A stretch of 64,000 bases of DNA from Kribbella rubisoli (GTDB lineage: Bacteria > Actinomycetota > Actinomycetes > Propionibacteriales > Kribbellaceae): NCBI RefSeq assembly GCF_004217145.1, contig NZ_SHKR01000011.1:992001-1056000 (forward strand), read 5' to 3'. Below, piece by piece: positions 48,729 through 58,393 of the stretch. The position numbers and the translations under genes are program-made. Under the pieces are notes generated by a model, which made no database searches, was not told the origin of the DNA, and was given only the letters and a program-made list of their open reading frames with translations. Position 1 is the stretch's first letter, and each line of letters opens with the position of its first letter.

Positions 48729-49180
48729 GCGTCATCCTGATCGCCGCGGTCGGCCGCAACGGCGTGATCGGGCGGGACAACGATCTGCCCTGGCGCATCC
48801 GCGAGGACCTGCAACGGTTCAAGCAGCTCACGCTCGGCCACACGCTCGTCATGGGCCGCAAGACCTACGACTCGATCGGCCGCCCGCTACCGGGCCGCCG
48901 TACCGTCGTCGTCACCCGCCAGCCCGACTGGTCCGCCGACGGCGTCGCCGTGGCTCACTCTCTCGACGAAGCCCTCCAGTACGACGGCACCCTGTACGTC
49001 GCCGGCGGCGGCGACATCTACCGCCAGGCTCTCCCCCGCGCCCACACCCTCGAACTCACCGAGGTCGACCAATCCCCCGAGGGTGACGTTACGTTTCCGC
49101 CGATCAGCGCGGCAGACTGGTCGGAAACCGCCCGCGACCCCCGCGACGGCTTCAGCTTCGTTAGTTACCGTCGCTGCTAA
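48725..49180 (+). CDS. folA: Dihydrofolate reductase
   Basis: 151 aa from ATG 48725, overlapping the thyA stop (ATGA). Typical [65 protein letters not shown], with the Met20-loop region DLPW, the folate acid Asp/Glu in REDLQRFK, and the NADPH loop [12 protein letters not shown]. Reduces dihydrofolate made by ThyA to tetrahydrofolate. Unlike the two DHFR-like genes at 45-46 kb it keeps all signature residues. Confidence 0.96.
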   Translation: MSVILIAAVGRNGVIGRDNDLPWRIREDLQRFKQLTLGHTLVMGRKTYDSIGRPLPGRRTVVVTRQPDWSADGVAVAHSLDEALQYDGTLYVAGGGDIYRQALPRAHTLELTEVDQSPEGDVTFPPISAADWSETARDPRDGFSFVSYRRC

Positions 49181-49301
49181 CAACGAGTAGGCAACAGGCC
49201 AACCACAGGGACCTGGAACCGACTAGATTGTGTGCGCGTCACGGAGGTGACAGGGCGCGGGCGCGGGGACGCTTCGCGGAGGCCACCGGAGGGGAACGAC
49301 G

Positions 49302-50561
49302 ATGACCGAGGCAGACAACACAGCAGGCGCCGCTCAAGCGGCCGCGGCGCAGGCGCCGTTGCAGCCGCCCACGGCTACCGCGCCGGGGCTCATACTGACC
49401 GCTCCGCCGCCGTCACAGCCTGTCGCCGAGACGGCCGCGCCGAGTATGGCGCCCTCCGTCGACGCGGCCGCGCTGCCGGGGCTCGACGCGAAGGTCGACA
49501 CGTTCCTGACCTCGCTGATGGCGGCCGAGCCGCGGTCCCCGGAGTTCGCGGCGAAGGCGAGTGACGTCCGCAGCATGGGTGACGTCGACATCCGCGCCGC
49601 GGCCGAGAGCTCGAACCGGTTGCTGCAGCAGCCCGTGAAGGCGCTGCAGAGCGGTGGCCTGTCGGAGGGTTCGACCGTCGGCAAGACGCTGCTCGAACTG
49701 CGTCGTACCGTCGAGGACCTGGACCCGAAGGAAGCCACCGGGCCGAAGAAGCTGCTCGGGATGATCCCGTTCGGCGACAAGATCGAGGACTACTTCCGCA
49801 AGTACCAGAGCGCGCAGACCCATCTCGAAGGCATCCTGCACAGCCTGCGCAACGGCCAGGACGAGCTCGGCAAGGACAACGCCGCACTGAACCTGGAGAA
49901 GCAGAACCTCTGGGACGCGATGACCCGGCTGAACCAGTACGTGTACGTCGCCGAGCGCCTCGACGCGCGGCTGTCCGCGGCGATCGCGGAACTCGAGGCG
50001 ACGAACCCGGACAAGGCGAAGGCGTTCCGCGAGGACGTGCTGTTCTACGTCCGGCAGAAGCACCAGGACATCCTGACCCAGCTGGCCGTGTCGATCCAGA
50101 ACTACCTGGCCATCGACATCGTGATCAAGAACAACATCGAGCTGATCAAGGGCGTCGACCGCGCGTCGACCACCACGGTCTCGGCTCTGCGTACGGCGGT
50201 CATCGTGGCGCAGGCGCTGGGCAACCAGAAGCTCGTGCTGGACCAGATCACCGCGCTGAACACGACCACCGGCGGCATGATCGAGCGCACCTCGCAGATG
50301 CTGCGGGACAACTCGGTGGCGATCCAGCAGCAGGCCGCGTCGGCGACGATCGGGCTGCCGCAGCTGCAGGCCGCGTTCGCGAACATCTACGCGACCATGG
50401 ACGCGATCGACACGTTCAAGGTCGAGGCCCTGGACAACATGGCCGCCACGATCGGCACGCTGGAGACCGAGGTGACCAAGTCCCGCAGCTACCTGGACCG
50501 CGTCGCCCAGCAGAACCAGCAGGTCGTGCACGGCAGCCTCGACCTGAACCTGGGTCGCTGA
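49302..50561 (+). CDS. TelA/toxic-anion-resistance family protein
   Basis: 419 aa. Long Ala/Pro-rich start (about residues 1-55), then the all-helical TelA domain: KKLLGMIPFGDKIEDYFRKYQSAQTHLEGILHSL, GKDNAALNLEKQNLWDAMTRLNQYVYVAERLDARL, and VIVAQALGNQKLVLDQITALNTTTGGMIERTSQML. Coiled coil throughout, no membrane segment. TelA/YceH-type proteins accompany Ter and stress clusters. ATG after GGAGGGGAACGACG; a TAGATT -10-like element is at 49224-49229. First gene of the kinase cluster running to 61513. Confidence 0.9.
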   Translation: MTEADNTAGAAQAAAAQAPLQPPTATAPGLILTAPPPSQPVAETAAPSMAPSVDAAALPGLDAKVDTFLTSLMAAEPRSPEFAAKASDVRSMGDVDIRAAAESSNRLLQQPVKALQSGGLSEGSTVGKTLLELRRTVEDLDPKEATGPKKLLGMIPFGDKIEDYFRKYQSAQTHLEGILHSLRNGQDELGKDNAALNLEKQNLWDAMTRLNQYVYVAERLDARLSAAIAELEATNPDKAKAFREDVLFYVRQKHQDILTQLAVSIQNYLAIDIVIKNNIELIKGVDRASTTTVSALRTAVIVAQALGNQKLVLDQITALNTTTGGMIERTSQMLRDNSVAIQQQAASATIGLPQLQAAFANIYATMDAIDTFKVEALDNMAATIGTLETEVTKSRSYLDRVAQQNQQVVHGSLDLNLGR

Positions 50562-50592
50562 TTCCGGCCTCGGCCGGTGGACGGGAAACTGC

Positions 50593-51189
50593 ATGGCACT
50601 CGGTGACTTCTTCGCGCGGCTGACCGGTCGCAAGCAGGAGGCGCCCGAACCTGCCGCGGTCCCCCGTCCGCCGACCACCGAGGACCTGCTCGCGTCCCTG
50701 GTCCGCGTCGAGCAACTGGTTGCCAACGGCGCCGTACCGGCCGTCGTCGCGTCCCGGGTCGGCCGCGTGGTCCGCGTCGTACGGGACACGATCCCGCGGC
50801 TCGGCAACCTGGGCGGCAGCGCACAGGCGTACTCCGTGATGGCGACGGCGACCGACTACTTGCCGGAGGCGATCGGCGGGTACCTGCGCCTGCCGCGGCA
50901 GTGGGCGGACACGCGGCCTGTCGACCGGGGCAAGACGTCGCTGATGATCCTGATCGATCAGTTGGACCTCTTGGCCGCGACGATGGACAAGGTGTTCGAC
51001 GCGGTGAACCGGGCCGACGCGGCGGCATTGATCGCTCACGGCAGGTTCCTGCAGGAGAAGTTCGGCACCGGCTCCACCGGCGGAGGCTTGGCTCTCGGCC
51101 CGACCGAATCGACCCCGCCACCGGACCTCGGGCCGAGCACAGGCCCGGCGGGACCACTGGCACCACCACCTGGACGAGGAGGGTCATGA
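50593..51189 (+). CDS. TelA-linked hypothetical protein
   Basis: 198 aa. MALGDFFARLTGRKQE, then a Pro-rich linker and a helical core PTTEDLLASLVRVEQLVANGAVPAVVASRVGRVVRVVRD...LDLLAATMDKVFDAVNRADAAALIAHGRFLQEKF, and a Pro/Gly-rich tail. It resembles the 5-bromo-4-chloroindolyl phosphate hydrolysis (XpaC) partners that usually sit next to telA. Function unknown. The AAA ATPase gene overlaps its end (ATGA). Confidence 0.7.
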   Translation: MALGDFFARLTGRKQEAPEPAAVPRPPTTEDLLASLVRVEQLVANGAVPAVVASRVGRVVRVVRDTIPRLGNLGGSAQAYSVMATATDYLPEAIGGYLRLPRQWADTRPVDRGKTSLMILIDQLDLLAATMDKVFDAVNRADAAALIAHGRFLQEKFGTGSTGGGLALGPTESTPPPDLGPSTGPAGPLAPPPGRGGS

Positions 51190-52622
51190 GCACCGCGGGG
51201 GGACTACAGGACGCGTTGTCCGGGCTGCTGACCGTCGCGGCTCGTGCCGGCGTCGCCGAGGAGCAGGCCCGCACCGAGGCGCTCTCACTCGCCGCCGCTC
51301 TGGCCGAGTCGGCGCCAGGCGCGCCCTCGGACTGGGCCAAGGCCGTGCCTGGCGGGACCACGCAGGACTTCTTCGACGCCGCGGTCCGTGGACGACGCTG
51401 GCGGGGCGCGCCGACCGCGGTGCTGACCGAGCTGATCGCCAGCAGCTCCCCGGAGAAGGCGGCGTACGCCGAAGCGCTGGCGGAGATCGCGTCCGCGGCG
51501 TGCACGCTGGGCGAGCCCACCATGCGGGTTGTGGGAAACGCATCCGTGGCAGCTGCTGCACAACTGCAGGCCGCGGGCGCACGCACGCTGCAGGTAGGCG
51601 CTGGTCTGATGGCCCCACGTGCTGACGCAGCCCGACCAGCGACTGGCCCGACTGCGGCACCGGCTGCCACAACCCAAGCGGAGGCGGAGGCGGTGGAGGC
51701 CGTGGAAGTGGCGGCTGAGCCGGCGAAGACGGTTGAGGAGCTGCTGGCTGAGCTGGACGAGTTGACCGGGCTGGCGCGGGTGAAGCGGGAGGTGCACCGG
51801 CAGGTCGCCGTACTGCGGGTTGAGAAGCTGCGGGCCGAGGCGGGGCTGAAGAGTCCGACAATCACGCGCCACCTGGTGTTCGTGGGCAATCCGGGGACCG
51901 GGAAGACGACCGTTGCGCGCCTGGTGAGCGGGATCTACAAGGCACTCGGCCTGCTCTCCAAGGGGCAACTGATCGAGGTGGACCGGTCGGAGTTGGTGGC
52001 CGGCTATCTCGGGCAGACCGCCACGAAGACGGCTGAGGTGGTCGCGTCGGCGGTGGGTGGCGTGCTGTTCATCGACGAGGCGTACAGCCTGACTGCGGGT
52101 GACACCGGCGCCGACCAGTACGGGCGGGAGGCCGTCGACACGCTGGTCAAGGAGATGGAGGACCGGCGCGACGACCTGGTCGTGATCGTTGCCGGGTACC
52201 CCGAGCCGATGGAGGCGTTCATCGCCGCGAACCCGGGGCTGGCGAGCCGGTTCCGGACCACGATCGAGTTCGAGAACTACACGGACGAGGAGCTGAGCGA
52301 CATCCTCACCGGGCTCAGCGAAGCGGCCGACTACGAGCTGGTCCCCGAGTCGCTGGAGAAGTTCCGGGAGATCCTGGTCGCGACGCCGCGGGACAGCTCG
52401 TTCGGCAACGGCCGCTTCGCCCGCAACGTCCTCGAAGCCGCCATCGGCCGGCACGCCTGGCGCCTCCGCGACGTCACGGCACCAACCACGGACCAGCTGC
52501 GTCAGATCCTCCCCGAAGACCTCACCGACGAGCCCGAACCCGTTGCGTCCGAAGATCCGAGTGCTACAGCCCTCACATCTTCGGACGTAACCGGAGACGA
52601 AGACCAAGGAGATCAGGCGTGA
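51186..52622 (+). CDS. CbbX-like AAA+ ATPase
   Basis: 478 aa. An N-terminal helical domain (about 1-165, with an Ala-rich linker) is followed by the AAA module ELDELTGLARVKREVHRQVAVLRVEKLRAEAGLKSP, Walker A GNPGTGKTT (about 234-242), GYLGQTATKTAEVV (pore-loop region), Walker B VLFIDEAYSLT (about 291-301), the sensor segment VVIVAGYPEPMEAFIAANPGLASRF with the Arg finger, and a small C-terminal lid. Same architecture as CbbX and ESX EccA-like ATPases, which remodel protein assemblies. Substrate here is probably another member of the cluster. Acidic C-terminal tail. Confidence 0.88.
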   Translation: MSTAGGLQDALSGLLTVAARAGVAEEQARTEALSLAAALAESAPGAPSDWAKAVPGGTTQDFFDAAVRGRRWRGAPTAVLTELIASSSPEKAAYAEALAEIASAACTLGEPTMRVVGNASVAAAAQLQAAGARTLQVGAGLMAPRADAARPATGPTAAPAATTQAEAEAVEAVEVAAEPAKTVEELLAELDELTGLARVKREVHRQVAVLRVEKLRAEAGLKSPTITRHLVFVGNPGTGKTTVARLVSGIYKALGLLSKGQLIEVDRSELVAGYLGQTATKTAEVVASAVGGVLFIDEAYSLTAGDTGADQYGREAVDTLVKEMEDRRDDLVVIVAGYPEPMEAFIAANPGLASRFRTTIEFENYTDEELSDILTGLSEAADYELVPESLEKFREILVATPRDSSFGNGRFARNVLEAAIGRHAWRLRDVTAPTTDQLRQILPEDLTDEPEPVASEDPSATALTSSDVTGDEDQGDQA

Positions 52623-53944
52623 CACAGACTCAGAGTGCGCCGCCCGCGACCTGGTCGCCGCCGGCCCCACCCGCCGGTACGACGCAGCCGGCCGCCCGGA
52701 CCGCGAGCCGCCGCAACGCCATCGCCCAATGGTTCCAGGGCACCCCCGGCCGCATGCGTACCTTCCTCATCCTGGCCGCAGCGGTCAGCATCCTGTTCGG
52801 CATCGCCGCCGCCCAGGGCCACGCCCAGTCGAACGGCGCCCTGGAGCGCGCCGAAGCGAACGCCGCCCAACTGGTCCGGATCCAAGGGATCCACACCAAC
52901 CTGGTCAGCGCGAACGCCGACGCCACGAACGCCTTCCTGGTCGGCGGTCTCGAGCCGCCCGCGCAGCGCCAGCACTTCGTCGACTCGATGGCCGCGGCCG
53001 CCCGGCTGATCTCCGAGGCCTCCACCGCCCAGCCCGCCGACCAGAACGTCCTCGGCCAGCTGAACACCACGCTGATCACCTACAACGGCCTGATCGAGCA
53101 GGCCCGCGCGAACAACCGCCAAGGCCTGCCGATCGGATCGCAGTACCTGAGGGACGCGAACTCCGTGCTCCAGGACGACTCGCTCCCCCTCGTGAACGCG
53201 CTGGTCCAGGCCAACGAGAAGCGGGTCGATACGGAGTTCAACGGCGTCGGACGCGGGATGATCTGGGTCCTCGTCGGCGGACTGCTGGCACTGGTGGTCT
53301 TCGGGATCACGCTGCGCTGGCTGGCTCGGCGTACGCATCGCTATCTGAACATCCCGATCGTGGTCGGCGCCGCGCTCGTCCTGATCGTCACGATCATGGG
53401 CGGCGTCTCACTCTCGTCGGCCTCGAGCGCCGCATCCGACACCCGGTCCGACTCCTACGCGAAGACGCTGGCGCTGTCGACGGCCCGGATCGCGGCGTAC
53501 GACGCCCGCTCGAACGAGAGCCTGACCCTGATCGCCCGCGGCTCCGGCGACGCCTTCGACAAGGCGTTCAACACCGCATCTGCCACGGTCGACGACCAGC
53601 TCGGCAAGGCATCCGGTACGACGGACGGCTTGCAGGGCCTGTGGTCCGAGTACAAAGCCGTCCATAAGAAGGTGCGCGACACCGACACCAGTGGCAACTG
53701 GGACGAGGCCGTGAACATCGCCGTCGGTACGTCGAAGTCCGCGAACAACTCCGTCGAGACCTTCAAGGCCTTCGACACCCAGTCCGCCGGCCAACTCCAG
53801 TCCACCAGCGACGACGTCTCGACCAAACTGTCCGACGCCCGATCCAGCATCCGCTTCTTCGGCTGGCTAGGCCTCCCGATCGGCATCCTCGCCGCCCTAC
53901 TGGTCGCCTGGGGCATGTCCCAACGCCTGGAGGAGTACCGATGA
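52619..53944 (+). CDS. glnX: GlnX-like sensor membrane protein
   Basis: 441 aa, GTG start overlapping the AAA stop. Four membrane helices at about 47-66, 213-232, 245-265 and 413-434, enclosing two external helical domains (about 67-212 and 266-412) that resemble four-helix-bundle chemoreceptor sensor domains (SNGALERAEANAAQLVRIQGIHTNLVSANADATNAFL). The order GlnX-GlnH-PknG matches the mycobacterial locus in which GlnX receives a signal from GlnH. It has no cytoplasmic kinase or HAMP domain. ATGA overlap with glnH. Confidence 0.85.
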   Translation: MTQTQSAPPATWSPPAPPAGTTQPAARTASRRNAIAQWFQGTPGRMRTFLILAAAVSILFGIAAAQGHAQSNGALERAEANAAQLVRIQGIHTNLVSANADATNAFLVGGLEPPAQRQHFVDSMAAAARLISEASTAQPADQNVLGQLNTTLITYNGLIEQARANNRQGLPIGSQYLRDANSVLQDDSLPLVNALVQANEKRVDTEFNGVGRGMIWVLVGGLLALVVFGITLRWLARRTHRYLNIPIVVGAALVLIVTIMGGVSLSSASSAASDTRSDSYAKTLALSTARIAAYDARSNESLTLIARGSGDAFDKAFNTASATVDDQLGKASGTTDGLQGLWSEYKAVHKKVRDTDTSGNWDEAVNIAVGTSKSANNSVETFKAFDTQSAGQLQSTSDDVSTKLSDARSSIRFFGWLGLPIGILAALLVAWGMSQRLEEYR

Positions 53945-54942
53945 AAAAGCTGATCCCGATCGCCGTCGCCACCGCCCTCCTCCTCACCGCCTGCGGCTCC
54001 GGCAACTATGCGGCCACCCAACTTCCGGCCGAGCCCCAGGCTGCTCCGACCACGTCGACCACGCCGGTGGCTCCTAGGCCGTGCACGGACGGTCTGAACG
54101 CGCTTGCGTCGTACGCACCGGATTCCAGCACGCCGGCTCCCGGCGGCGCGATGCCTGCCGGTTCGTGGATGGAAGAGATCCAGAAGCGTGGCCGGCTCAT
54201 CGCCGGCGTGTCCGCGGACAGCCTCAACCTCGGCTACCGGGATCCGATCACCGGCAAGATCCAGGGCTTCGACATCGACATGATCAACGCGGTCGCGGCG
54301 GCGATCTTCCCGGACGCGCCGACGAACCCGAGGCGGGTCGAGCTCCGGGTCATCTCCAGCCCGCAGCGCATCCCGTCGCTGAAGGCCACCAACAATCCGG
54401 TCGACATCGTGGCCCGGAACATGACCATCAACTGCGACCGCTGGCACGACATCGCGTTCTCGGCCGAGTACTACCGGTCCGGGCAGAAGACGCTGGTGCC
54501 TCTGGATGCGCCGGAGAAGAGCGTCCAGGAACTGTCCGGCAAGACCATCTGTGCGCCCGCAGGCTCTACCAGCCTGGACAACCTGAAGAAGGCCAACCCG
54601 AAGGTCGTGCCGATTACCGCCGACACCGACACCGGCTGCCTGGTGTTGTTCCAGCAAGGCAAGGCGTACGGCATCAGCGGCGACGACACTGTCCTGGCCG
54701 GCGACGCCGCACAAGACCCGTATGCGCGGGTGATCACAACACAGCGCTTCAGCGAGGAGCCGTACGGCCTGGGCGTCAGCCTGCTGCACCCGGAGTTCGT
54801 CCGCTTCGTGAACGTCGTCCTCCAGCAGATGAAGGACAGCGGCGCCTGGAAGATCTCCTACGACAAGTGGCTGAAGGCGGCGCTGGGGCCGGCCCCGGTT
54901 CCGCCGAAGGCGATCTACGGCCGGGTCCCGGTGAAGCAATGA
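53941..54942 (+). CDS. glnH: GlnH-like amino-acid-binding lipoprotein
   Basis: 333 aa. Signal with lipobox LLTACGS (Cys18), Pro/Thr-rich linker, then a family 3 solute-binding domain: GRLIAGVSADSLNLGYRDPITGKIQGFDIDMINAVAAAIF, LKATNNPVDIVARNMTINCDRWHDIAFSAEYYRSGQK, and PAGSTSLDNLKKANP. In mycobacteria the equivalent binds aspartate and glutamate and signals through GlnX to PknG. No ABC permease or ATPase accompanies it, which supports a sensor, not uptake, role. Co-translated with GlnX. Confidence 0.9.
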   Translation: MKKLIPIAVATALLLTACGSGNYAATQLPAEPQAAPTTSTTPVAPRPCTDGLNALASYAPDSSTPAPGGAMPAGSWMEEIQKRGRLIAGVSADSLNLGYRDPITGKIQGFDIDMINAVAAAIFPDAPTNPRRVELRVISSPQRIPSLKATNNPVDIVARNMTINCDRWHDIAFSAEYYRSGQKTLVPLDAPEKSVQELSGKTICAPAGSTSLDNLKKANPKVVPITADTDTGCLVLFQQGKAYGISGDDTVLAGDAAQDPYARVITTQRFSEEPYGLGVSLLHPEFVRFVNVVLQQMKDSGAWKISYDKWLKAALGPAPVPPKAIYGRVPVKQ

Positions 54943-56054
54943 CCGTTCGTACGCCGACTGTCTCCGCGCCGGCGCCGCCGGGGCGGATGGGGAGCAGTGT
55001 TCCGGCGACGGAGCTGCTTTCGTTTCTCGGTGCGCTCGGGGAGTGGCGGGATCGGCGGAAGGCTGAGCTGGACGAGCTCGACCAGGCTGCGCTGCACTCG
55101 CCGGACGCGGATGCGTTGAGTGCGGATGTTGTGCTCAGCATGACCGTGTGGAAGGCCGTGTCGGATCGGTACGAGTTGATCCTGGTGACGTGGGACTCGG
55201 GTCGCGTCGGACCGACGGAGACCGAGCGGATCTCAGCACTGATCTGGGGCGGGCTGGATGCCGGCGGCGCGGGCGGATCACTCGCGGTCTCGTTGCCTGA
55301 GGCATGTAAATTGTCGGATGCGCTGGCGGCGACGCTGCGCGCGAAGCTGGCGCTCGACCCCGGTGACGCCGACCTGGCCGCACGGCTGCGAGAACTGCGG
55401 GCGCAGGTCGAGCGGATCAGCGACCTGGTGAAGCTGGAGCCCGCCAACGTCCGCGACCAGGCGCTCGCGCATCACCACGACCTCGATCGCCGCCTCACAG
55501 ATCTTGCCGACCGCAACAAACGCGGCGCGGACATCGGCGGCCTGATCGGGCCGTTCGAGATCGACGCCGCCCGCACCGAACGCGACCTCATCGTCGGCGC
55601 CGCCACCCGCAAAGAACGAGCCGCCGACGTCGCTCGAGCGCGGACGCTGCGCGGCGAGCTCGAAGCTCAAGGTACTGCGGTCCGCGCGCTCGCGGACAAG
55701 GCCGTCGCCACGGTGACGCCGGCGCCGCGCCTCGCCGTACCGGATGTCACTGCGCTGGGACCGGTGCCCAACACGCCGTCCGAGCTAGAGAAGTACCTGA
55801 CCCGCTTGGACGCCGTACGGCGGGCTCTCGGACAGGCGCAGGCGGCGTACGGCTCTGCGCTGGGGAAACGTGACGAGCTGAGCCAACTGCTGGACGCCTA
55901 TCAGGTGAAGGCGGCAAGTGTTGCCAAGGGCAACGAAGATCTCGCCGAGCTGTACCGGCGCGGCCGAACGGTGATCGAGGCGGAGCCGGTGGACCTGGCT
56001 CGCCTCGGTGCACTGGTAGCGGCCTACCAGGCCTACCTGGAAGGGACGAAATGA
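54939..56054 (+). CDS. Coiled-coil hypothetical protein between GlnH and PknG
   Basis: 371 aa from the ATG overlapping the glnH stop; it overlaps pknG likewise. Almost all helical: ELLSFLGALGEWRDRRKAELDELD, a middle region with DLAARLRELRAQVERISDLVKLEPANVRDQALAHHHDLDRRLTDLADRN, and a long C-terminal coiled coil. No membrane segment, no enzyme motif, few cysteines. Its position between sensor and kinase suggests a cytoplasmic scaffold. Not found in the three-gene mycobacterial locus as I know it. Real gene by its overlaps and codon pattern. Confidence 0.75.
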   Translation: MTVRTPTVSAPAPPGRMGSSVPATELLSFLGALGEWRDRRKAELDELDQAALHSPDADALSADVVLSMTVWKAVSDRYELILVTWDSGRVGPTETERISALIWGGLDAGGAGGSLAVSLPEACKLSDALAATLRAKLALDPGDADLAARLRELRAQVERISDLVKLEPANVRDQALAHHHDLDRRLTDLADRNKRGADIGGLIGPFEIDAARTERDLIVGAATRKERAADVARARTLRGELEAQGTAVRALADKAVATVTPAPRLAVPDVTALGPVPNTPSELEKYLTRLDAVRRALGQAQAAYGSALGKRDELSQLLDAYQVKAASVAKGNEDLAELYRRGRTVIEAEPVDLARLGALVAAYQAYLEGTK

Positions 56055-58393
56055 CGACCTGCACTCAACCGGGCTGCACCGGCTCCATCGTTGACGGGTA
56101 CTGCGACGTCTGCGGCTCCCCCGCCGCGCCTAGCCAAGCAGCAAGCGCGCCGGCAGCCGGTGCCTGCACCCAGCCCGGCTGCACCGGCACGTACGTCGAC
56201 GGCTACTGCGACGTCTGCGGCTCCCCGGCATCGTCCAGCCCCAGCGCAGCCGCAGCAGACCCGGACCCGATCAGCTCGGTCTCGACCGTCTCGCGCGCGT
56301 CCAACCGCCTGGCCTCCACACCGCTCGGCTCCGCCCGCGCTGCCCAGGCCGGCTCGAAGCTGACCCGCAAACTCGGTACGTCGTCCACCCGCCTGCGTGG
56401 CGCACGACTCGGCGCCGGCCTGACGCACGTGCCGTCGATCCCCGCGATCGACGCCAGCAAAGCGATCCTGGCCAACCCGATGGTCCCCGAGGACCGCCGT
56501 AACTGCCCGACCTGCGGCAACGCGGTCGGCCGCTCCCGCGACGGCCAGCCCGGCCGGACCGAGGGTTTCTGCCCGCACTGCCGCAGCCGGTACTCGTTCT
56601 CACCCAAGCTGAAGGCCGGCGACCTCGTCGGTGGGCAGTACGAGGTGCGCGGTTGCCTCGCGCACGGCGGTTTCGGCTGGATCTACATGGCTCAGGACCG
56701 CAACGTGTCCAGCCGCTGGGTCGTCCTGAAAGGCCTGCTGAACTCCGAGGACCCGGACGCCGTCGCGGCGGCGATCGCGGAGCAGCAGTTCCTGGCCCGC
56801 GTCGAGCACCCGCTGATCGTCGAGATCTACAACTTCGTCACCCACGACGGCGCCGGCTACATCGTCATGGAGTACGTCGGCGGCACCTCGCTGAAAACGT
56901 TGCTCAAGCAACGGATGACCGCCAACAACGGCCAGTACGACGCACTCCCGATCGACCAGGCCATCGCGTACCTGCTGGAGATCCTGCCCGCGTTCTCGTA
57001 CCTGCACGATCTCGGCCTGGTGTACTGCGACTTCAAGCCGGACAACATCATCCAGGTCGGCGATGCGGTCAAGCTGATCGACCTCGGCGGCGTCCGCCGG
57101 ATCGACGACCTCGACTCGGCCATCTATGGCACCGTCGGCTTCCAGGCGCCCGAGGTCGCCGAGGTCGGCCCGTCCGTTGCCTCGGACATCTTCACGCTCG
57201 GCCGGACGCTCTGCGTGCTGGCGATGGAGTTCCGCGGCTACCAGGGCCGGTACGTCGACTCGCTGCCGCCGGTGGCCGAAGTACCGCTCTTCCAGAAGTA
57301 CGACTCGGTGTACCGCCTGCTGGCGAAGGCCTGCGCGAAGGACCCGGCGGACCGCTTCCAGTCAGCGGACGAGTTCCGGGTACAGCTCCTCGGCGTACTG
57401 CGTGAGGTCGTGGCGGACAAGCAAGGCACCAAGGCTGCCCAGCACTCCGCCTCGTCGCTCCTCTTCGGCACTCCAGGTGACAAGTCGACCGGGCTGGGCG
57501 ACACCGTAGTAGAGCCGTGGCAGCAACTGCCGTCGCTGGCGCCTGACGAGAGCGACAAGATGGCAGGCTGGCTGAAGACCGTCAGCGTGCCGGACGCGGC
57601 CAAGCGGCTCGAGCTGCTGATCGACGCGCCGGAGCAGTCCGCGCAGACGTTGCTGGAGGTCGCAGAGGCCGCACTGGAGGTCGGACCCGAGCGGTACGAC
57701 ATGGTCGACACTGCGGTCGCTGACCTGCTCAACGCCGACCCGTGGGAGTGGCGGGCGGTCTGGATGGCCGGACTGGTCGCTCTGGCTCGCGGTGACTCGG
57801 CAGCTGCGCAGTCTGCGTTCAACGCCGTCTACGGCCAGGTGCCGGGCGAGCTAGGCCCGAAACTCGCGCTGGCGATCGCCTGTGAGCAGAGCGGCGAGTA
57901 CGACGTTGCCGAAGGCCTCTACCTGACCTGTGCACGCACGGACGCCAACTACATCGCACCGTCCGCGTTCGGCCTGGCCACGATCCGCACGTCGCGCAAC
58001 GACCTCGACGGTGCGCTCGGCGCACTGGACCTGGTCCCCCGCACCAGCGGCGCGTATGTACGGGCCCGTCGCCAGCGAGCCGGTCTGCTGGCAGGATCGG
58101 GGCGTGGCCTTCCCGCGCTCGCCCAGGCGATGGACAGCATCACCGCGCTGACCATCGACCCGGTCGACCGGGCCAACCTGGCCGCGGACGTGTTCCGGAC
58201 CGCGCTGGCCGAGGTCCAGCAGTCCGGTCCGCAGGAGGCTCTGCGGATCGACGGGCGGGCAGCGACCGAGTCGGCCCTGCGGGACGGGCTCGAGGCGACC
58301 TACCGGTTGCTGGCCGACCAGGCCGAGACCCGGCCGGAACGGATCGCCCTGGTCGACCAGGCCAACGAGGTTCGAGGATGGACGTTGCGATGA
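56051..58393 (+). CDS. pknG: Serine/threonine protein kinase PknG
   Basis: 780 aa. N-terminus: two nearly identical zinc knuckles CTQPGCTG-(S/T)-(I/Y)VDGYCDVCG (Cys 4,9,18,21 and 39,44,53,56), a linker, then the rubredoxin-like pair CPTC...CPHC (152-177). Kinase: G-loop CLAHGGFGWIYMA (about 202-214), Lys227, catalytic Asp327 in YCDFKPDN (non-RD) and DLGG for DFG at 344-347. C-terminal TPR domain (about 500-780). In mycobacteria PknG phosphorylates GarA/OdhI and controls 2-oxoglutarate and glutamate flux. The tandem knuckles are additional to the mycobacterial protein. Confidence 0.93.
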   Translation: MTTCTQPGCTGSIVDGYCDVCGSPAAPSQAASAPAAGACTQPGCTGTYVDGYCDVCGSPASSSPSAAAADPDPISSVSTVSRASNRLASTPLGSARAAQAGSKLTRKLGTSSTRLRGARLGAGLTHVPSIPAIDASKAILANPMVPEDRRNCPTCGNAVGRSRDGQPGRTEGFCPHCRSRYSFSPKLKAGDLVGGQYEVRGCLAHGGFGWIYMAQDRNVSSRWVVLKGLLNSEDPDAVAAAIAEQQFLARVEHPLIVEIYNFVTHDGAGYIVMEYVGGTSLKTLLKQRMTANNGQYDALPIDQAIAYLLEILPAFSYLHDLGLVYCDFKPDNIIQVGDAVKLIDLGGVRRIDDLDSAIYGTVGFQAPEVAEVGPSVASDIFTLGRTLCVLAMEFRGYQGRYVDSLPPVAEVPLFQKYDSVYRLLAKACAKDPADRFQSADEFRVQLLGVLREVVADKQGTKAAQHSASSLLFGTPGDKSTGLGDTVVEPWQQLPSLAPDESDKMAGWLKTVSVPDAAKRLELLIDAPEQSAQTLLEVAEAALEVGPERYDMVDTAVADLLNADPWEWRAVWMAGLVALARGDSAAAQSAFNAVYGQVPGELGPKLALAIACEQSGEYDVAEGLYLTCARTDANYIAPSAFGLATIRTSRNDLDGALGALDLVPRTSGAYVRARRQRAGLLAGSGRGLPALAQAMDSITALTIDPVDRANLAADVFRTALAEVQQSGPQEALRIDGRAATESALRDGLEATYRLLADQAETRPERIALVDQANEVRGWTLR

